A stretch of DNA of 64,000 nucleotides from Sphingomonas sp. NFR04. Its GTDB lineage: Bacteria > Pseudomonadota > Alphaproteobacteria > Sphingomonadales > Sphingomonadaceae. Below the pieces are notes generated by a model. That model did not search any database and was not told the DNA's origin. It worked only from the letters and a program-made list of their open reading frames with translations. The translations under genes were made by a program, and so were the position numbers. The stretch covers positions 124,001-188,000 of the forward strand of contig NZ_FORV01000002.1 of the NCBI RefSeq assembly GCF_900114095.1. The letters run 5' to 3'. Below, piece by piece: positions 12,344 through 21,830 of this stretch (its first letter is position 1; each line of letters begins with the position of its first letter).

Positions 12344-14110
12344 TCAATCTGCCCATGCCGCATCTTCTATGTGCAATTCCGCTGCGGGGCGGCTTCCCCA
12401 AGTGTCGATCTTCGCCCGGCCAGCCAGCCACAGGCGGCGATGGCCGGGTGCGGAAAGCAGCGCCTGGCCCAGTTCGGTGTCCGCTTGGCGGAAGGCGACG
12501 GCCTTGAGGCTCTGGCCGTCCGCGCCGGCGACGATCGCGCGCACATGGCCCCCGGTGCCGACCACATCGGCCTTGATCACGCGGACCGGCCCCGCAGCGA
12601 TTCGCGGCGCGGGCCAGCCCATTCCGTACGGGCCGCCGGCTTCCATCGCCTCCACCAGCATGGGGTTCACGCCGGCGGGGCTCAGCACCGCGTCTAGCAG
12701 CAAGGCGCGCTCGCCGCGCGCGGCGGCGATTCGCTCGGCGAGGCGCTCTTCGAGAAAGGCGCCGAGGACTTCCACGCCGTCCGCAGCCACCGTCACGCCG
12801 CACGCCATCGCGTGACCGCCGCCGGCGATCAGCAGCCCGGCATCCTTGGCGGCCAGCACCGCCGCGCCCAGGTCCACGCCGGGGATCGAGCGGCCGGAGC
12901 CCTTGCCGATCCCGTCCTCGCCGATCGCGATCACCAGCGCGGGCCTGCCGAACTTCTCCTTCAGCCGCCCCGCGACGATGCCGATCACGCCGGGATGCCA
13001 GCCTTCGCCGGAAACCAGCGCAACCATCCGGTCGCCGCCGACCAGGCACAGCGATTCGGCCGCAACCTGCACCTCGGCTTCGATCGCCCGGCGCTCCTCG
13101 TTGAGCAGGTCGAGCTCGGCGGCGATCGCGCGCGCCTCGGCGGGATCGCGCGTGGTGAGCAGGCGCACCCCGAGGTCCGACTTGCCGACGCGGCCACCGG
13201 CATTGATCCGCGGCCCGAGCGCGAAGCCGAGATCGGTGCAGGTCGGCGCGCGGGTGAGCCGCGAGGCCTCGACCAGCGCGGCAAGGCCGATGTTGCGCCG
13301 CTGCGCCATCACCTTGAGGCCTTGCGCCACGAAGGCGCGGTTGAGCCCCTTGAGCTGGGCCACATCCGCCACCGTGCCCAGCGCGACGATATCGAGCAGC
13401 TCGAGCAACCGCGGCTCCGGCCGGCTGGCGAAATAGCCGCGTGCGCGCAGCGTCCGCACCAGCGCGGCGCCGAGCAGGAAGGCGACGCCGACCGCGGCGA
13501 GATGGCCGTGCTCGGCGCCCTCGGTTTCGTCGAGCCGGTTCGGGTTCACCAGCGCGTGCGCGACGGGCAGTTCGGTCGCGCATTTGTGGTGGTCGACGAC
13601 GATCACGTCGGCATTGGCGTCGCGCGCCATCGCCAGCGCCTCGAACGCCTGGGCACCGCAATCGACGGTGACGATCAGTCCGTGCCCCTGCTGCTTCAAG
13701 CGCACCAGCGCCTCACCCGAGGGGCCATAGCCCTCCATCAGCCGGTCCGGAATATAGGGGGTGGCCTCCAGGCCGAGCTCACGCAGCAGCAGGATCAGCA
13801 GCGCGGCCGAGGTGGCGCCGTCGACGTCGTAATCCCCGAAGATCGCCACCTGCTCGCGCGCTTCCACGGCGTCGGCGAGGCGTTGGGCGGCGCGGTCCAT
13901 GTCGCGGAAGATCGAGGGGTCCGGCATGAAGGCGCGGATGCTGGGGGTGCGATGGCGCTCGAGATCGGCGCGGTCAACGCCGCGGGTGAGCAGTAGCTGG
14001 GTGACGAGGTCATCGGGGGCGAAATTGGGGTCGCGCGCATCGGCGGCGAGGCCGCGCCAGCGCCAGGGCTGGCCGAGGATCGAATGGTGAACGTTGAGGG
14101 CAGGGGACAT
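12344..14110 (-). CDS. recJ: Single-strand-specific 5'-3' exonuclease RecJ
   Basis: RecJ degrades single-stranded DNA 5' to 3' in recombination and repair. The 588-residue protein shows the DHH-family motifs FGDYDVDGATSAA, VTVDCG, VVDHHKC, NPNR and a DHHA1 segment with the GGGHAMA motif. The ATG at 14110 begins MSPALNVHHSILGQPWRW, the normal RecJ N-terminus; a longer frame upstream (to 14236) carries a proline-arginine-rich extension and is rejected. It is the first chromosomal gene right of the tRNA. Confidence 0.93.
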   Translation of the reverse strand: MSPALNVHHSILGQPWRWRGLAADARDPNFAPDDLVTQLLLTRGVDRADLERHRTPSIRAFMPDPSIFRDMDRAAQRLADAVEAREQVAIFGDYDVDGATSAALLILLLRELGLEATPYIPDRLMEGYGPSGEALVRLKQQGHGLIVTVDCGAQAFEALAMARDANADVIVVDHHKCATELPVAHALVNPNRLDETEGAEHGHLAAVGVAFLLGAALVRTLRARGYFASRPEPRLLELLDIVALGTVADVAQLKGLNRAFVAQGLKVMAQRRNIGLAALVEASRLTRAPTCTDLGFALGPRINAGGRVGKSDLGVRLLTTRDPAEARAIAAELDLLNEERRAIEAEVQVAAESLCLVGGDRMVALVSGEGWHPGVIGIVAGRLKEKFGRPALVIAIGEDGIGKGSGRSIPGVDLGAAVLAAKDAGLLIAGGGHAMACGVTVAADGVEVLGAFLEERLAERIAAARGERALLLDAVLSPAGVNPMLVEAMEAGGPYGMGWPAPRIAAGPVRVIKADVVGTGGHVRAIVAGADGQSLKAVAFRQADTELGQALLSAPGHRRLWLAGRAKIDTWGSRPAAELHIEDAAWAD

Positions 14111-14195
14111 GCCCCCGATGTGGCCGGGGGGTGCCCGAATGTCGAGGGGGATGCGCCGAACCCCCGCCCTGCCAAGCGGGCGGGGGCCGGACTTC

Positions 14196-15836
14196 TCAGG
14201 CGGCCTGGAGCATCTGCGCCAGATCGGCCTGGGCATCGCCGGTCGGGCGGATGTCGAACTTGTCGATCAGGATGCCGAGCACCTCGGGGGTGAGGAACTG
14301 GGGCAGCGTGGGACCCAGATGGATCCGGCGCAGGCCGAGGTGGAGCATGGTCAGCAGCACCGCGGTCGCCTTCTGCTCGAACCAGCTGATCGCATAATGG
14401 AGCGGCAGGTCGTTGACGCCGACGTTCAGCGCCTCGGCAACGGCCGTGGCGATGCGGATCGCCGAATAGGCGTCGTTGCACTGGCCGATGTCGAGTACCC
14501 GCGGAATGCCGTTGATGGTGCCAAGCTCCTCGCGGTTGAAGCGGAACTTGCCGCAGCCGAGGGTCAGGACCAGGCTGTCCTTGGGCGTCGCCATGGCGAG
14601 GTCGTGGAAATAGTTGCGCCCCGGCCGCGCGCCGTCGCAGCCGCCGATCAGGAACAGGTTCTTCACCTCGCCCTTGCCGATCATGCCGAGCAGCGTGTCG
14701 GCGACCCCCATCACCGTATTCCGGCCGAAGCCGATCGTGATCGTCTGCTCGGGCGCGTTCTCCGCGAAGCCGGGTTGGGCGAGCGCGCAGGCGATAGCGG
14801 GCGTGAAGTCGTGGTCGACGAGGTGCGGGAGGCCGTTCCAGCCCACCGGGCCTGCGGTGAAGATGCGGTCCCCATAGCCCTTGAGGTTCGGGTTGATCAG
14901 GCAGTTGGAGGTCATCACGATCGCCCCGGGAAAGCAGTCGAAATCCTTCTGCTGGTCCTGCCAGGCGCCGCCGTAATTACCGACGAGGTGCGGATATTTC
15001 TTCAAGCCAGGATAAGCATTTGCGGGCAGAAGCTCGCCATGGGTGTAAACCTGGATGCCGGTGCCCTGGGTCTGCTGGAGGATTGCCTCCAGGTCGCTCA
15101 TGTCATGGCCGGAGACGAGCAGGCATTTGCCCGTCTTGGGCGTCATGCGCACGACCGTGGGCTCGGGATGGCCGAAGCGGCCGGTATTGGCGGCGTCGAG
15201 CAGCTCCATCACCTTGAGGTTGAGCGCGCCGATGGCGAGCGCGTTGCCGAGCAGCGCGTCGACATCGGTGGGATCGGTGGCGAGGAAGGCGGCGATGCGG
15301 TGGAACTCGGCGCTGATCGCGTCCTCCTCGAAGCCGAGCACGCGGGCATGCTCGCCATAGGCGGCGGTGCCCTTCAGGCCGTAGAGGATCAGGTCGCGCA
15401 GGCCGACGATGCTCGGGCCGTCGCGGTCCAGGAAGCGCTGGATCGCGGCGAAGGGTGCCGCGGCGGCGAGCTCGGACGGCGTGGTGCCGGGGCTCCACAG
15501 CGCGGGCTCGGGCAGGGCGGTCAGATCGGCGCCGGCATTCTCCGCCAGCCGGCGGGCGCGACCGCGCATGGACAAGGCGCGCGCGATCAGCGGCACGAAA
15601 CGGGTGTCGTCGAAATTGACGTTGGTCAGCGTGGTGAACCAGGCATGCGGCGTGAACGCATCCACCTCGGCATCGCGGGCGCCCATGGCCGCGGCGCCAT
15701 CGGCATAGACCGAAATGCCCTGCAACAGCCGCAGCAGCACGTCCTGCAACTCCGCCACCTGCGCGGTCTTGCCGCAGGAGCCCATCCTGGCGGCACAGCC
15801 ACCCTTGTTCGATTGTTCGCACTGGACGCAGTACAT
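14196..15836 (-). CDS. hcp: Hydroxylamine reductase / hybrid-cluster protein
   Basis: Hcp reduces hydroxylamine or nitric oxide and helps against nitrosative stress. The 546-residue cytoplasmic protein has the N-terminal cysteines C3-x2-C6, C14 and C21 of the first iron-sulfur cluster (MYCVQCEQSNKGGC and GSC). Hybrid-cluster ligand segments follow, such as SGHDM, THGEL, SNCL, IGGCDG, GCGKFR and GQCND. It is divergent from an NsrR-like regulator gene, and an FNR-like palindrome lies about 62 bp upstream. No partner Hcr reductase gene is seen nearby. Confidence 0.95.
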   Translation of the reverse strand: MYCVQCEQSNKGGCAARMGSCGKTAQVAELQDVLLRLLQGISVYADGAAAMGARDAEVDAFTPHAWFTTLTNVNFDDTRFVPLIARALSMRGRARRLAENAGADLTALPEPALWSPGTTPSELAAAAPFAAIQRFLDRDGPSIVGLRDLILYGLKGTAAYGEHARVLGFEEDAISAEFHRIAAFLATDPTDVDALLGNALAIGALNLKVMELLDAANTGRFGHPEPTVVRMTPKTGKCLLVSGHDMSDLEAILQQTQGTGIQVYTHGELLPANAYPGLKKYPHLVGNYGGAWQDQQKDFDCFPGAIVMTSNCLINPNLKGYGDRIFTAGPVGWNGLPHLVDHDFTPAIACALAQPGFAENAPEQTITIGFGRNTVMGVADTLLGMIGKGEVKNLFLIGGCDGARPGRNYFHDLAMATPKDSLVLTLGCGKFRFNREELGTINGIPRVLDIGQCNDAYSAIRIATAVAEALNVGVNDLPLHYAISWFEQKATAVLLTMLHLGLRRIHLGPTLPQFLTPEVLGILIDKFDIRPTGDAQADLAQMLQAA

Positions 15837-15897
15837 CGCCGGTCTCCAATAAAGCTGAATACAGGATTCCAGTTATTGGGCGCCCGGCGCCGTCACT

Positions 15898-15911
15898 TTG
15901 ACGCTTGTCAA
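15898..15911. promoter_or_regulatory. FNR/FixK-like box between hcp and nsrR
   Basis: TTGACGCTTGTCAA is a perfect TTGAC-N4-GTCAA palindrome, matching the FNR/Anr/FixK half-site form. It lies in the divergent region 62 bp before the hcp start and 56 bp before the regulator start. Hcp is FNR-regulated in other bacteria, so oxygen control fits. Confidence 0.6.
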
Positions 15912-15966
15912 ATATACGTAGTCTTCCGCATGCATCTGCAGAACTTGCCAACTAAGAAGATTCTGC

Positions 15967-16386
15967 ATGCAATTGACCCGCCACAGTGATTACGCGCTGC
16001 GTCTGCTGATCCACCTTGGCAGCAGCGGGGAAGGGCGCGTCTCGATCGCCTCGGTGGCGGAGGAGCAGGATATTTCCGCCACGCATCTGATGAAGATCGC
16101 CAATGGTCTCGCCCATGCCGGCTATATCGAGGCGGTGCGCGGGCGCGGCGGCGGGATCCGGCTGGCGCGCGATCCGGCGGAGATCAACATCGGCGTGGTG
16201 GTCGATCTCACCGAACCGCGCTGCGCGATGGTCGACTGCACGGGCTGCCGCCTGGCACGCGGCTGCAACCTGCCGGGCGTGCTCGCCGAGGCGCGGCGCG
16301 CGTTCATGGACGTGCTGCGACGCTACACGCTGGCGGACGTGCTGCGCGGGCGCGCGGGCCAGCTCTGGCCGCCGCGCGCCGCCTGA
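15967..16386 (+). CDS. nsrR: Rrf2-family regulator, NsrR-like
   Basis: The 139-residue protein has the Rrf2 winged helix (MQLTRHSDYALRLLIHLG, then SIASVAEEQDISATHLMKIA and GYIEAVRGRGGGIRLARDP). The cluster-binding loop holds Cys86, Cys91, Cys94 and Cys100 (RCAMVDCTGCRLARGC). NsrR senses nitric oxide through an iron-sulfur cluster and commonly represses hcp. The divergent hcp supports that role here. IscR-type function is less likely because no isc genes are nearby. The ATG at 15967 begins the well-conserved MQLTRHSDYAL start. Confidence 0.85.
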   Translation: MQLTRHSDYALRLLIHLGSSGEGRVSIASVAEEQDISATHLMKIANGLAHAGYIEAVRGRGGGIRLARDPAEINIGVVVDLTEPRCAMVDCTGCRLARGCNLPGVLAEARRAFMDVLRRYTLADVLRGRAGQLWPPRAA

Positions 16387-16389
16387 GGC

Positions 16390-17112
16390 TCAGTCGGCGT
16401 CGACCACGCCCGAGCGATAGGTCTGGATCGGCGCCTTGATCCAGGCCTGCTCGCGGAACCACTTGGTGATGATGTACTTGGTGCCTTCGACCACGCGCAT
16501 GCCCTCGTGCAGCGTGTCGTAATTGGGGCTGCCGTCGGCGAGCATGTTGTTCCAGATCAGCAGCAGCCCGCGCTTGGGCTTGAAGCGGATGCCGGCGCGG
16601 GGGAACCAGGTGGCGCCGCCTTCCTCGACGGTGTTGAGATAGGCCATCGCGGTCCAGGTACGCTGGCCGCCGGTCTCGACCATCTTGTCCCAATAGCCGC
16701 TGTCTTCGTGGAAATAGTCGCAATGCGCGCGGAACTGCTGGTTCGGGGCATAGCGCTGGCCCTGCATCGTCTCGGCATGCTCGACCGGGATGCCGAGCAG
16801 ATCGGCGATGCGGTTGTCGATCGCCAGCACATCGGGCGACCAGCGATACAGGTCCGAACTGTGGCTGGTGCGATAGTCGGGATCATCGGTGGCGGCGAGC
16901 AGCGTCGAGGGACGGGCGTTGCTGTCGATCAGCGCCATCAGCATGTCGCACTCGGCGTCGCTGAAGAATTCGGGATAGGTGTAGACCTGCGCCAGCTCGA
17001 CCTTGGCGCGTCGGACGTTCGGGTTCGCGTCCAGCCGCGCTGCGACCTCGCGGCCGATCCTTGCCCGTTCGGGGGAGGGCGATCCCTTGCTGTTGGGGTT
17101 GCTCTTGCTCAC
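16390..17112 (-). CDS. Prolyl 4-hydroxylase-like Fe(II)/2-oxoglutarate oxygenase
   Basis: The 240-residue protein contains the Fe(II)-binding triad of the family: H-x-D in FRAHCDYF and the distal His in DTLHEGMRV, plus the 2-oxoglutarate Lys in GTKYIITKWF. The N-terminal half (VELAQVYTYPEFFSDAECD) matches prolyl 4-hydroxylase alpha-subunit proteins. The natural substrate is unknown; bacterial homologues act on peptide prolines or free amino acids. GTG at 17112 after an AGAG is preferred to the upstream TTG at 17148. The C-terminal end lies close to the nsrR stop, converging with it. Confidence 0.85.
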   Translation of the reverse strand: MSKSNPNSKGSPSPERARIGREVAARLDANPNVRRAKVELAQVYTYPEFFSDAECDMLMALIDSNARPSTLLAATDDPDYRTSHSSDLYRWSPDVLAIDNRIADLLGIPVEHAETMQGQRYAPNQQFRAHCDYFHEDSGYWDKMVETGGQRTWTAMAYLNTVEEGGATWFPRAGIRFKPKRGLLLIWNNMLADGSPNYDTLHEGMRVVEGTKYIITKWFREQAWIKAPIQTYRSGVVDAD

Positions 17113-17186
17113 GGGCGAACTCTTTGCTGCCCGCCGCGGCGATTGCAAGCGGAAGGGGCCGGCATCGCTGCCGACCCCCGTCTGCC

Positions 17187-18089
17187 TTACAGGAAGATGC
17201 CGTAGATCACGTCGACCACCTCGCCGGTGTCGACATCCACCAGCAGCGCATCGTCATAATAGCGGACCCAGCGATAGGGACCCCAGACGTCCGGCAGTCG
17301 ATAGGAATAGGGGTCGCTGATCCAATATTGCTGCGCGAACAGGAAGCTGTCGAGACGGTAGCCTACCGAGAAGCGGCGATAGCCATAGCTCCACCGCGCC
17401 GGCGGATAATAGCGCGGCAGGCGATAGAGGCTGCGGTTGTAGTCGCGATAGGCGCGCCAGTCATAGCGATGGTCGTTGCGCCAGCCATTGTTCCAGATAC
17501 CGCCGTTGCCCCGCCAGCGGTCGCCGCGATCCCAGTCGCGTCGATCGTTCCAGCCGCGATTGCCGTCGCGGCGACCCCAGTCGCGGGTACCGTTCCACTG
17601 CGTGCGGCCGCGATCGTCCCAGCGGCGATCCTGGAAGGACTGCGGGCTGCGGACATCGCCGCGGTTCTGCCAGTCGGGGCGCTGCCCGCCACGCCAGTCG
17701 CGCTGCGGCTGGACGGGGCTTTGCGTGCCCTGCGGCTGCTGGAAGGCCGGGCGAGGCTGGCCCTCCGGGCGGCGCCATTCGCCGCGGTCCATTGCCTGCG
17801 GTGCACCCTGGGGACGCTGCCAGCCGGGGTTGCCCTGGGGACGCTGCCAGTTGCCGCCATTCTGGGGCTGGCCCTGAGGGCGTTGCCAATTGCCACGATC
17901 CTGCGGCTGCGCCTGGGGCTGCCCCTGCGGGCGCTGCCATCCCTGGCCACCCTGGCCGCCCTGCGGACGGAAGTTGTCGGGGCGCATCCAGCCGCCATTG
18001 CCGCGATGCTCGCTGCGCTCCTGCGCGATGGCGGCGGCGGGAACCAGTGCAGTCGCGGCTGCGATCGCCGCCAACAGCATCCTCTTCAT
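17187..18089 (-). CDS. RcnB-family periplasmic protein
   Basis: The 300-residue protein has a clear signal peptide (MKRMLLAAIAAATALVPAAA) and starts with ATG at 18089 after GGAGAA. A long repetitive Gln/Pro/Arg/Trp-rich region (repeats like NWQRPQGQPQ) fills the first 150 residues, then a Trp/Arg/Asp-rich region and the C-terminal RcnB domain (WISDPYSYRLPDVWGPYRWV and YDDALLVDVDTGEVV). RcnB of E. coli takes part in nickel/cobalt homeostasis; here the role is inferred. The low-complexity repeat region may vary in length between strains. Confidence 0.8.
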   Translation of the reverse strand: MKRMLLAAIAAATALVPAAAIAQERSEHRGNGGWMRPDNFRPQGGQGGQGWQRPQGQPQAQPQDRGNWQRPQGQPQNGGNWQRPQGNPGWQRPQGAPQAMDRGEWRRPEGQPRPAFQQPQGTQSPVQPQRDWRGGQRPDWQNRGDVRSPQSFQDRRWDDRGRTQWNGTRDWGRRDGNRGWNDRRDWDRGDRWRGNGGIWNNGWRNDHRYDWRAYRDYNRSLYRLPRYYPPARWSYGYRRFSVGYRLDSFLFAQQYWISDPYSYRLPDVWGPYRWVRYYDDALLVDVDTGEVVDVIYGIFL

Positions 18090-18196
18090 CGAACCATTCT
18101 CCGGTGGCAGCGGCGAAGTCGCCGTGCCGATGCTGCCTGAATACGCGCCCGACGCTGAGCGGGTTCTGAACTGTGCTGACAGCAGATTGAAAGCAT

Positions 18197-18670
18197 TCAG
18201 GCGTCGTCGGCCGGGTCGCCGCGGGCAATGCGCGCCGCATCCTGGATCGCCGCGACCAGCCGCGGATAGATGCCGCAGCGGCAGATATTGGGGATGCCCT
18301 GGCGGATGTCTTCCTCCGACGGGTTGCGATTGGTGCGGATCAGCACCGAGGCGGCCATGACCATGCCGGGGATGCAATAGCCGCATTGCACGAGGTTGGC
18401 GGCAAGGAAGGCCTGCTGCACCGGATGGCTGCGATCGGGCGACAGGCCCTCGATGGTGGTTACGAAGGTGCCCTCGATCGCACCGATAGTCTCGCGGCAG
18501 GCGAGCCGGGCGGCGCCGTCGATGTCGACCGTGCAGGCGCCGCAGTCGCCGGTGCCGCAGCCATATTTGGTACCCGTGAGGTTGGAGGCGTCGCGCAAGG
18601 CCCAGAGCAGGGGCGTCTGCGGATCCATGTCGTACTGGACCGGCTGGTTGTTGACGGTGAACCGAGTCAT
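18197..18670 (-). CDS. 2Fe-2S dehydrogenase small subunit, IorA-like
   Basis: The 157-residue protein binds two 2Fe-2S clusters: plant-type ferredoxin cysteines C38, C43, C46 and C58 (KYGCGTGDCGACTVD and LAC) and helical-domain cysteines C96, C99, C130 and C132 (QCGYC and ICRC). This is the alpha subunit of isoquinoline 1-oxidoreductase/xanthine dehydrogenase-type molybdenum enzymes. The large molybdenum subunit is not adjacent: the neighbours are the RcnB gene and a divergent dioxygenase gene. It is therefore an orphan whose partner must lie elsewhere. Confidence 0.87.
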   Translation of the reverse strand: MTRFTVNNQPVQYDMDPQTPLLWALRDASNLTGTKYGCGTGDCGACTVDIDGAARLACRETIGAIEGTFVTTIEGLSPDRSHPVQQAFLAANLVQCGYCIPGMVMAASVLIRTNRNPSEEDIRQGIPNICRCGIYPRLVAAIQDAARIARGDPADDA

Positions 18671-18748
18671 GGCCGCGACCCTAGCGGGAAACGACGGGTT
18701 TCCGAAACCGGCATTGTCGAAGGCCGCGCTGCGGGTGACATTCGGTGC

Positions 18749-19549
18749 ATGACCCTACCCGCGCTTTTCGTGCCCCATGGCGGCGGCCCCTGTTTCTTCA
18801 TGGATCCGGCCGGCGGTCCGCCCGATCCGATGTGGCGGCCGATGCAGACCTATCTCGCCGGGCTGATCGACAGCCTGCCCGAGCGCCCGCGCGCGATCCT
18901 GCTCGTCTCCGGGCATTGGGAGGAGCGCGACCTCACCGTGCATGCCGGGGACGGCCAGCCCCTGCTGTTCGATTATTACGGCTTCCCCGAGCACACCTAC
19001 AGGCTGCGCTGGGACGCGCCTGGTGCGCCGGACGTGGCGCTGCGGGCCAAGGCGCTGCTCGATGCGGCCGGCTTCCCGACCGGCGTAGAGCGCGAGCGCG
19101 GCTGGGACCACGGCGTGTTCATCCCGATGAAGGTCGCGGTGCCCGATGCCGACATCCCGCTCGTCCAGCTGTCGCTGCGCGCAGACCTCGATCCCGCCGC
19201 GCATGTCGCGATCGGCAGGGCGCTGGCGCCGTTGCGCGACGAGGGCGTGTTGATCGTAGGTTCGGGAATGAGCTTCCACAACCTTCGGGCGCGGGGGCCG
19301 CAAGTCACCCCCTATGCCGATGCCTGGGACGACGCACTGGTAGCGGCCGCCACCGATGCCGACCCGGCTCGCCGCCAGGCGCGGATCATCGCGTGGCGCG
19401 CGCTGCCCTATGCCGAATTCGCCCACCCGCGCGAAGAGCATCTGCTGCCGCTGATGGTCGCGCTCGGCGCGGGAGCTGAGGGGCCCGCCGTCTGCGACTA
19501 TCGCGACAATGTGCTCGGCTGGGCGGTAAGCGGCTTCCGCTTCGGCTAG
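18749..19549 (+). CDS. LigB/DODA-type extradiol ring-cleavage dioxygenase
   Basis: The 266-residue protein belongs to the LigB class III extradiol dioxygenases related to 4,5-DOPA dioxygenase. It keeps the metal-ligand and active-site His residues: His10 in FVPHGGGP, SGHWEE, WDHGVFIP and the C-terminal HPREEHLLPL. It should open a catecholic ring, but the substrate is not clear. The ATG at 18749 is chosen because the reading frame upstream overlaps the opposite IorA-like gene. It converges with the aldolase gene. Confidence 0.88.
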   Translation: MTLPALFVPHGGGPCFFMDPAGGPPDPMWRPMQTYLAGLIDSLPERPRAILLVSGHWEERDLTVHAGDGQPLLFDYYGFPEHTYRLRWDAPGAPDVALRAKALLDAAGFPTGVERERGWDHGVFIPMKVAVPDADIPLVQLSLRADLDPAAHVAIGRALAPLRDEGVLIVGSGMSFHNLRARGPQVTPYADAWDDALVAAATDADPARRQARIIAWRALPYAEFAHPREEHLLPLMVALGAGAEGPAVCDYRDNVLGWAVSGFRFG

Positions 19550-20307
19550 TCGCGCCAGCTGCGATCGACGCGGTCCACCAGCCGCACCATCGCCGCGAAG
19601 TCCGCCGCACCGGGGCCGCCGGGCACCTGCGCCATATGGACGTCGCGCTGGTGGACGGCCACGACCTCGGGCGCGATCTCGATCGGCTGGCCCATGCTCA
19701 TCGTCGCGACCTGGATCTCGCACGCGCGCTGCAGCGCCCAGTGCTTGACGAACGCCTCGGGCAGCGTCCGGCCCATGGCGAGGATGCCGTGGTTGCGCAG
19801 CAGCATCACGCGCTTGTCGCCGAGATGGGCGAGCAGCCGCTCGCCTTCCTCGTCGCGGACGGTGACGCCTTCGAAATCATGGTAGGCGATCTGGCCGATG
19901 AAGTTGCACGCGTAGAAATTGGTCGGTCGCAGCCCGCCTTCCAGCGACGCGACCGCCATGCCGGCGGTGGTGTGGCTATGCATGATGCAATGCGCATCGG
20001 GCAGATGGCGGTGGAAGAGGGAATGCTGGACGAAGCCGGCGCGGTTCACCGGATAGGGCGAGTCGTCGAGCTTGTTGCCGTCGATATCGATCTTGACGAG
20101 GTTGGAGGCCTTCACCTCGCTGAAGTGCAGCCCGAACGGGTTGATCAGGAAGGCGCCGTCCTGGTCCGGCAGCTTCACCGTGATATGATTGTAGATCATC
20201 TCGGACCAGCCGAGCATGTCGAACACGCGGTAGCAGGCGGCGAGCTGTTGGCGCGCCTCCCACTCGGCGTCGCTCACCTGTGCAGCGGGGGCGATCGCGG
20301 TTGCCAT
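19546..20307 (-). CDS. Class II aldolase/adducin family protein
   Basis: The 253-residue protein has the zinc-binding His pair of class II aldolases in IMHSHTTAGMAV, a further NHGILAMG, and the adducin-like core. Proteins of this kind cleave aldol bonds of phosphorylated sugars or act on other small substrates; the substrate here is unknown. The ATG at 20307 has GGAGAGG upstream, and the frame before it is arginine-rich and not coding-like. It overlaps the end of the dioxygenase gene by four bases, tail to tail. Confidence 0.85.
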   Translation of the reverse strand: MATAIAPAAQVSDAEWEARQQLAACYRVFDMLGWSEMIYNHITVKLPDQDGAFLINPFGLHFSEVKASNLVKIDIDGNKLDDSPYPVNRAGFVQHSLFHRHLPDAHCIMHSHTTAGMAVASLEGGLRPTNFYACNFIGQIAYHDFEGVTVRDEEGERLLAHLGDKRVMLLRNHGILAMGRTLPEAFVKHWALQRACEIQVATMSMGQPIEIAPEVVAVHQRDVHMAQVPGGPGAADFAAMVRLVDRVDRSWRD

Positions 20308-20372
20308 GGCACCTCTCCAAATTTCTTTTTTGAGCTTTGGGTATGCCATGAAGCGGGAGGGCGCGGCAAGCG

Positions 20373-21800
20373 TCAGCGGAAGCCGTAAGGCACCGCGCGG
20401 CGGCGGTCGGGATCGATCTCGATCACCGATCCGGCGGGCGGGAAGGCGCGCTGGTCGCAGTCGAGACGGGGACAGATGCGGCACGAGGCGCCGATCGGGG
20501 TCGCCGCGCCACCGGTGCGCAGCGCATCGGCATAGACGAAGTCGGCGGCATGCGCTTCCTCGCAGCCCAGCGCCACCGCATAGCGGCGGGGCGGTCGGGT
20601 GAAGCTGCCCGAGGGCTTCACCAGCCCCTTGGCCATCGAGACGTAGCGGGTGCCGTCGGGCATCTCGGCGAGCTGGACCAGGATCCGGTCCGGGATCGCC
20701 ACTGCCTCATGGACGATCCACAAGGGGCAGGCGCCGCCCAGCGCGGCGAATTGCAGCCGGGTAGCCGAGTGGCGCTTGGTGATATTGCCCGCCATGTCGA
20801 CGCGACAGAAGAACACCGGCAAGCCCTGCGCGCCGGGTCGCTGCAGTGTCGAGAGCCGATGGCAGGCCTGCTCGAAGCTCACCCCGAAGCGTTGGCGGAG
20901 CCGGTCGATGTCGTGGCGCACCTCATAGGCGGCGGCACGGAACCGCCCATAGGGCATCAGCAACGCGCCCGCGGCATAGTTGGCGAGGCCGACGCTCAGC
21001 AGCTCGCGCGCGGCCGCCGACGCGAGCCCGGCGCGGTCGATCACCAGCCGCATCTCGTTGGCGAATTCGTAGCGGACGAGCCGGTGCGCGAGCAGGAAAG
21101 CACGGCTTTCCGGGGGCAGGGCGTGGTTGAGCGCCAGCGTCCGTGCGCCCTCGTCGAAGCGGCTGAGCTCGCTGCCGTCGCCCTGCGCGCCGATCACGCG
21201 GACGCCGTGCCACAGCCGCAACCGGTCCTCGAAGGCGCGCATGACATTGTCGTCATCGAGGGCGAGCGCGTCTGCCAGCAACTCCGCCGAGCGATCGATC
21301 GCGTCAATGTAATTGCCCTCGGCCTGGAACCAGTCGCGCACTTCCTCCCAAGGGAGCGGCGCGGCATCGCCCGAGCCGGTATCGAACCGATCGTCGAGCA
21401 CGCGCAATTGCTCCTGGCTGCGGCGATAGGCGTCGTGCAGCGCCACCATCCGCCGGGCGAGCAGCGGCTGCTGCTCGATGCCGCGGCGGATATCGGCTTC
21501 GTCGATCCGGTCGGCGGGCACGCTGCTGTCGGTCGCAGCGTCGATCGCGCGGAGCAGCGCGGCGGTGCCGCCCTCGCCGTTGATCTCGGCTGCCTCGACC
21601 GGGAACTCGCGGGCCAGCGCCAGCAGCACCCCGTCGGTGATCGGCCGGTCGTTATTCTCGATCTGCGAGAGATAGGACACGGAGATGCCCAGCCGCTGCG
21701 CCATGCCGGCCTGGGGAATGCTCAGGCGGCGCCGCAGCTCGCGCAGGCGAAAGCCTTCGAACAGGCGGCGGCGGGGCAGGGGCGGGAGCTGGCTGGGCAT
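20373..21800 (-). CDS. ScfR/PccR-type XRE-family regulator
   Basis: The 475-residue regulator has an N-terminal XRE helix-turn-helix ([20 protein letters not shown], then [13 protein letters not shown]) and a long C-terminal region with an IrrE-like/DUF2083 part and the Cys-rich [16 protein letters not shown] typical of short-chain acyl-CoA regulators. In Rhodobacter a family member (PccR) controls propionyl-CoA carboxylase, and RamB is a relative in corynebacteria. It is divergent from pccB here, so it very likely senses propionyl-CoA or a similar signal and controls the next operon. Confidence 0.85.
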   Translation of the reverse strand: MPSQLPPLPRRRLFEGFRLRELRRRLSIPQAGMAQRLGISVSYLSQIENNDRPITDGVLLALAREFPVEAAEINGEGGTAALLRAIDAATDSSVPADRIDEADIRRGIEQQPLLARRMVALHDAYRRSQEQLRVLDDRFDTGSGDAAPLPWEEVRDWFQAEGNYIDAIDRSAELLADALALDDDNVMRAFEDRLRLWHGVRVIGAQGDGSELSRFDEGARTLALNHALPPESRAFLLAHRLVRYEFANEMRLVIDRAGLASAAARELLSVGLANYAAGALLMPYGRFRAAAYEVRHDIDRLRQRFGVSFEQACHRLSTLQRPGAQGLPVFFCRVDMAGNITKRHSATRLQFAALGGACPLWIVHEAVAIPDRILVQLAEMPDGTRYVSMAKGLVKPSGSFTRPPRRYAVALGCEEAHAADFVYADALRTGGAATPIGASCRICPRLDCDQRAFPPAGSVIEIDPDRRRAVPYGFR

Positions 21801-21830
21801 GGGTTCGCATAGTCCGCAAACCTACGCCCC

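Noticed and set aside
14094..15989. A long plus-strand frame opposite hcp
   Set aside because: Antisense to a well-conserved enzyme; no motifs.
17300..18060. Repetitive Gln/Pro-rich region of the RcnB-like gene as a separate repeat element
   Set aside because: It is a low-complexity coding repeat in frame with a signal peptide and a C-terminal RcnB domain.
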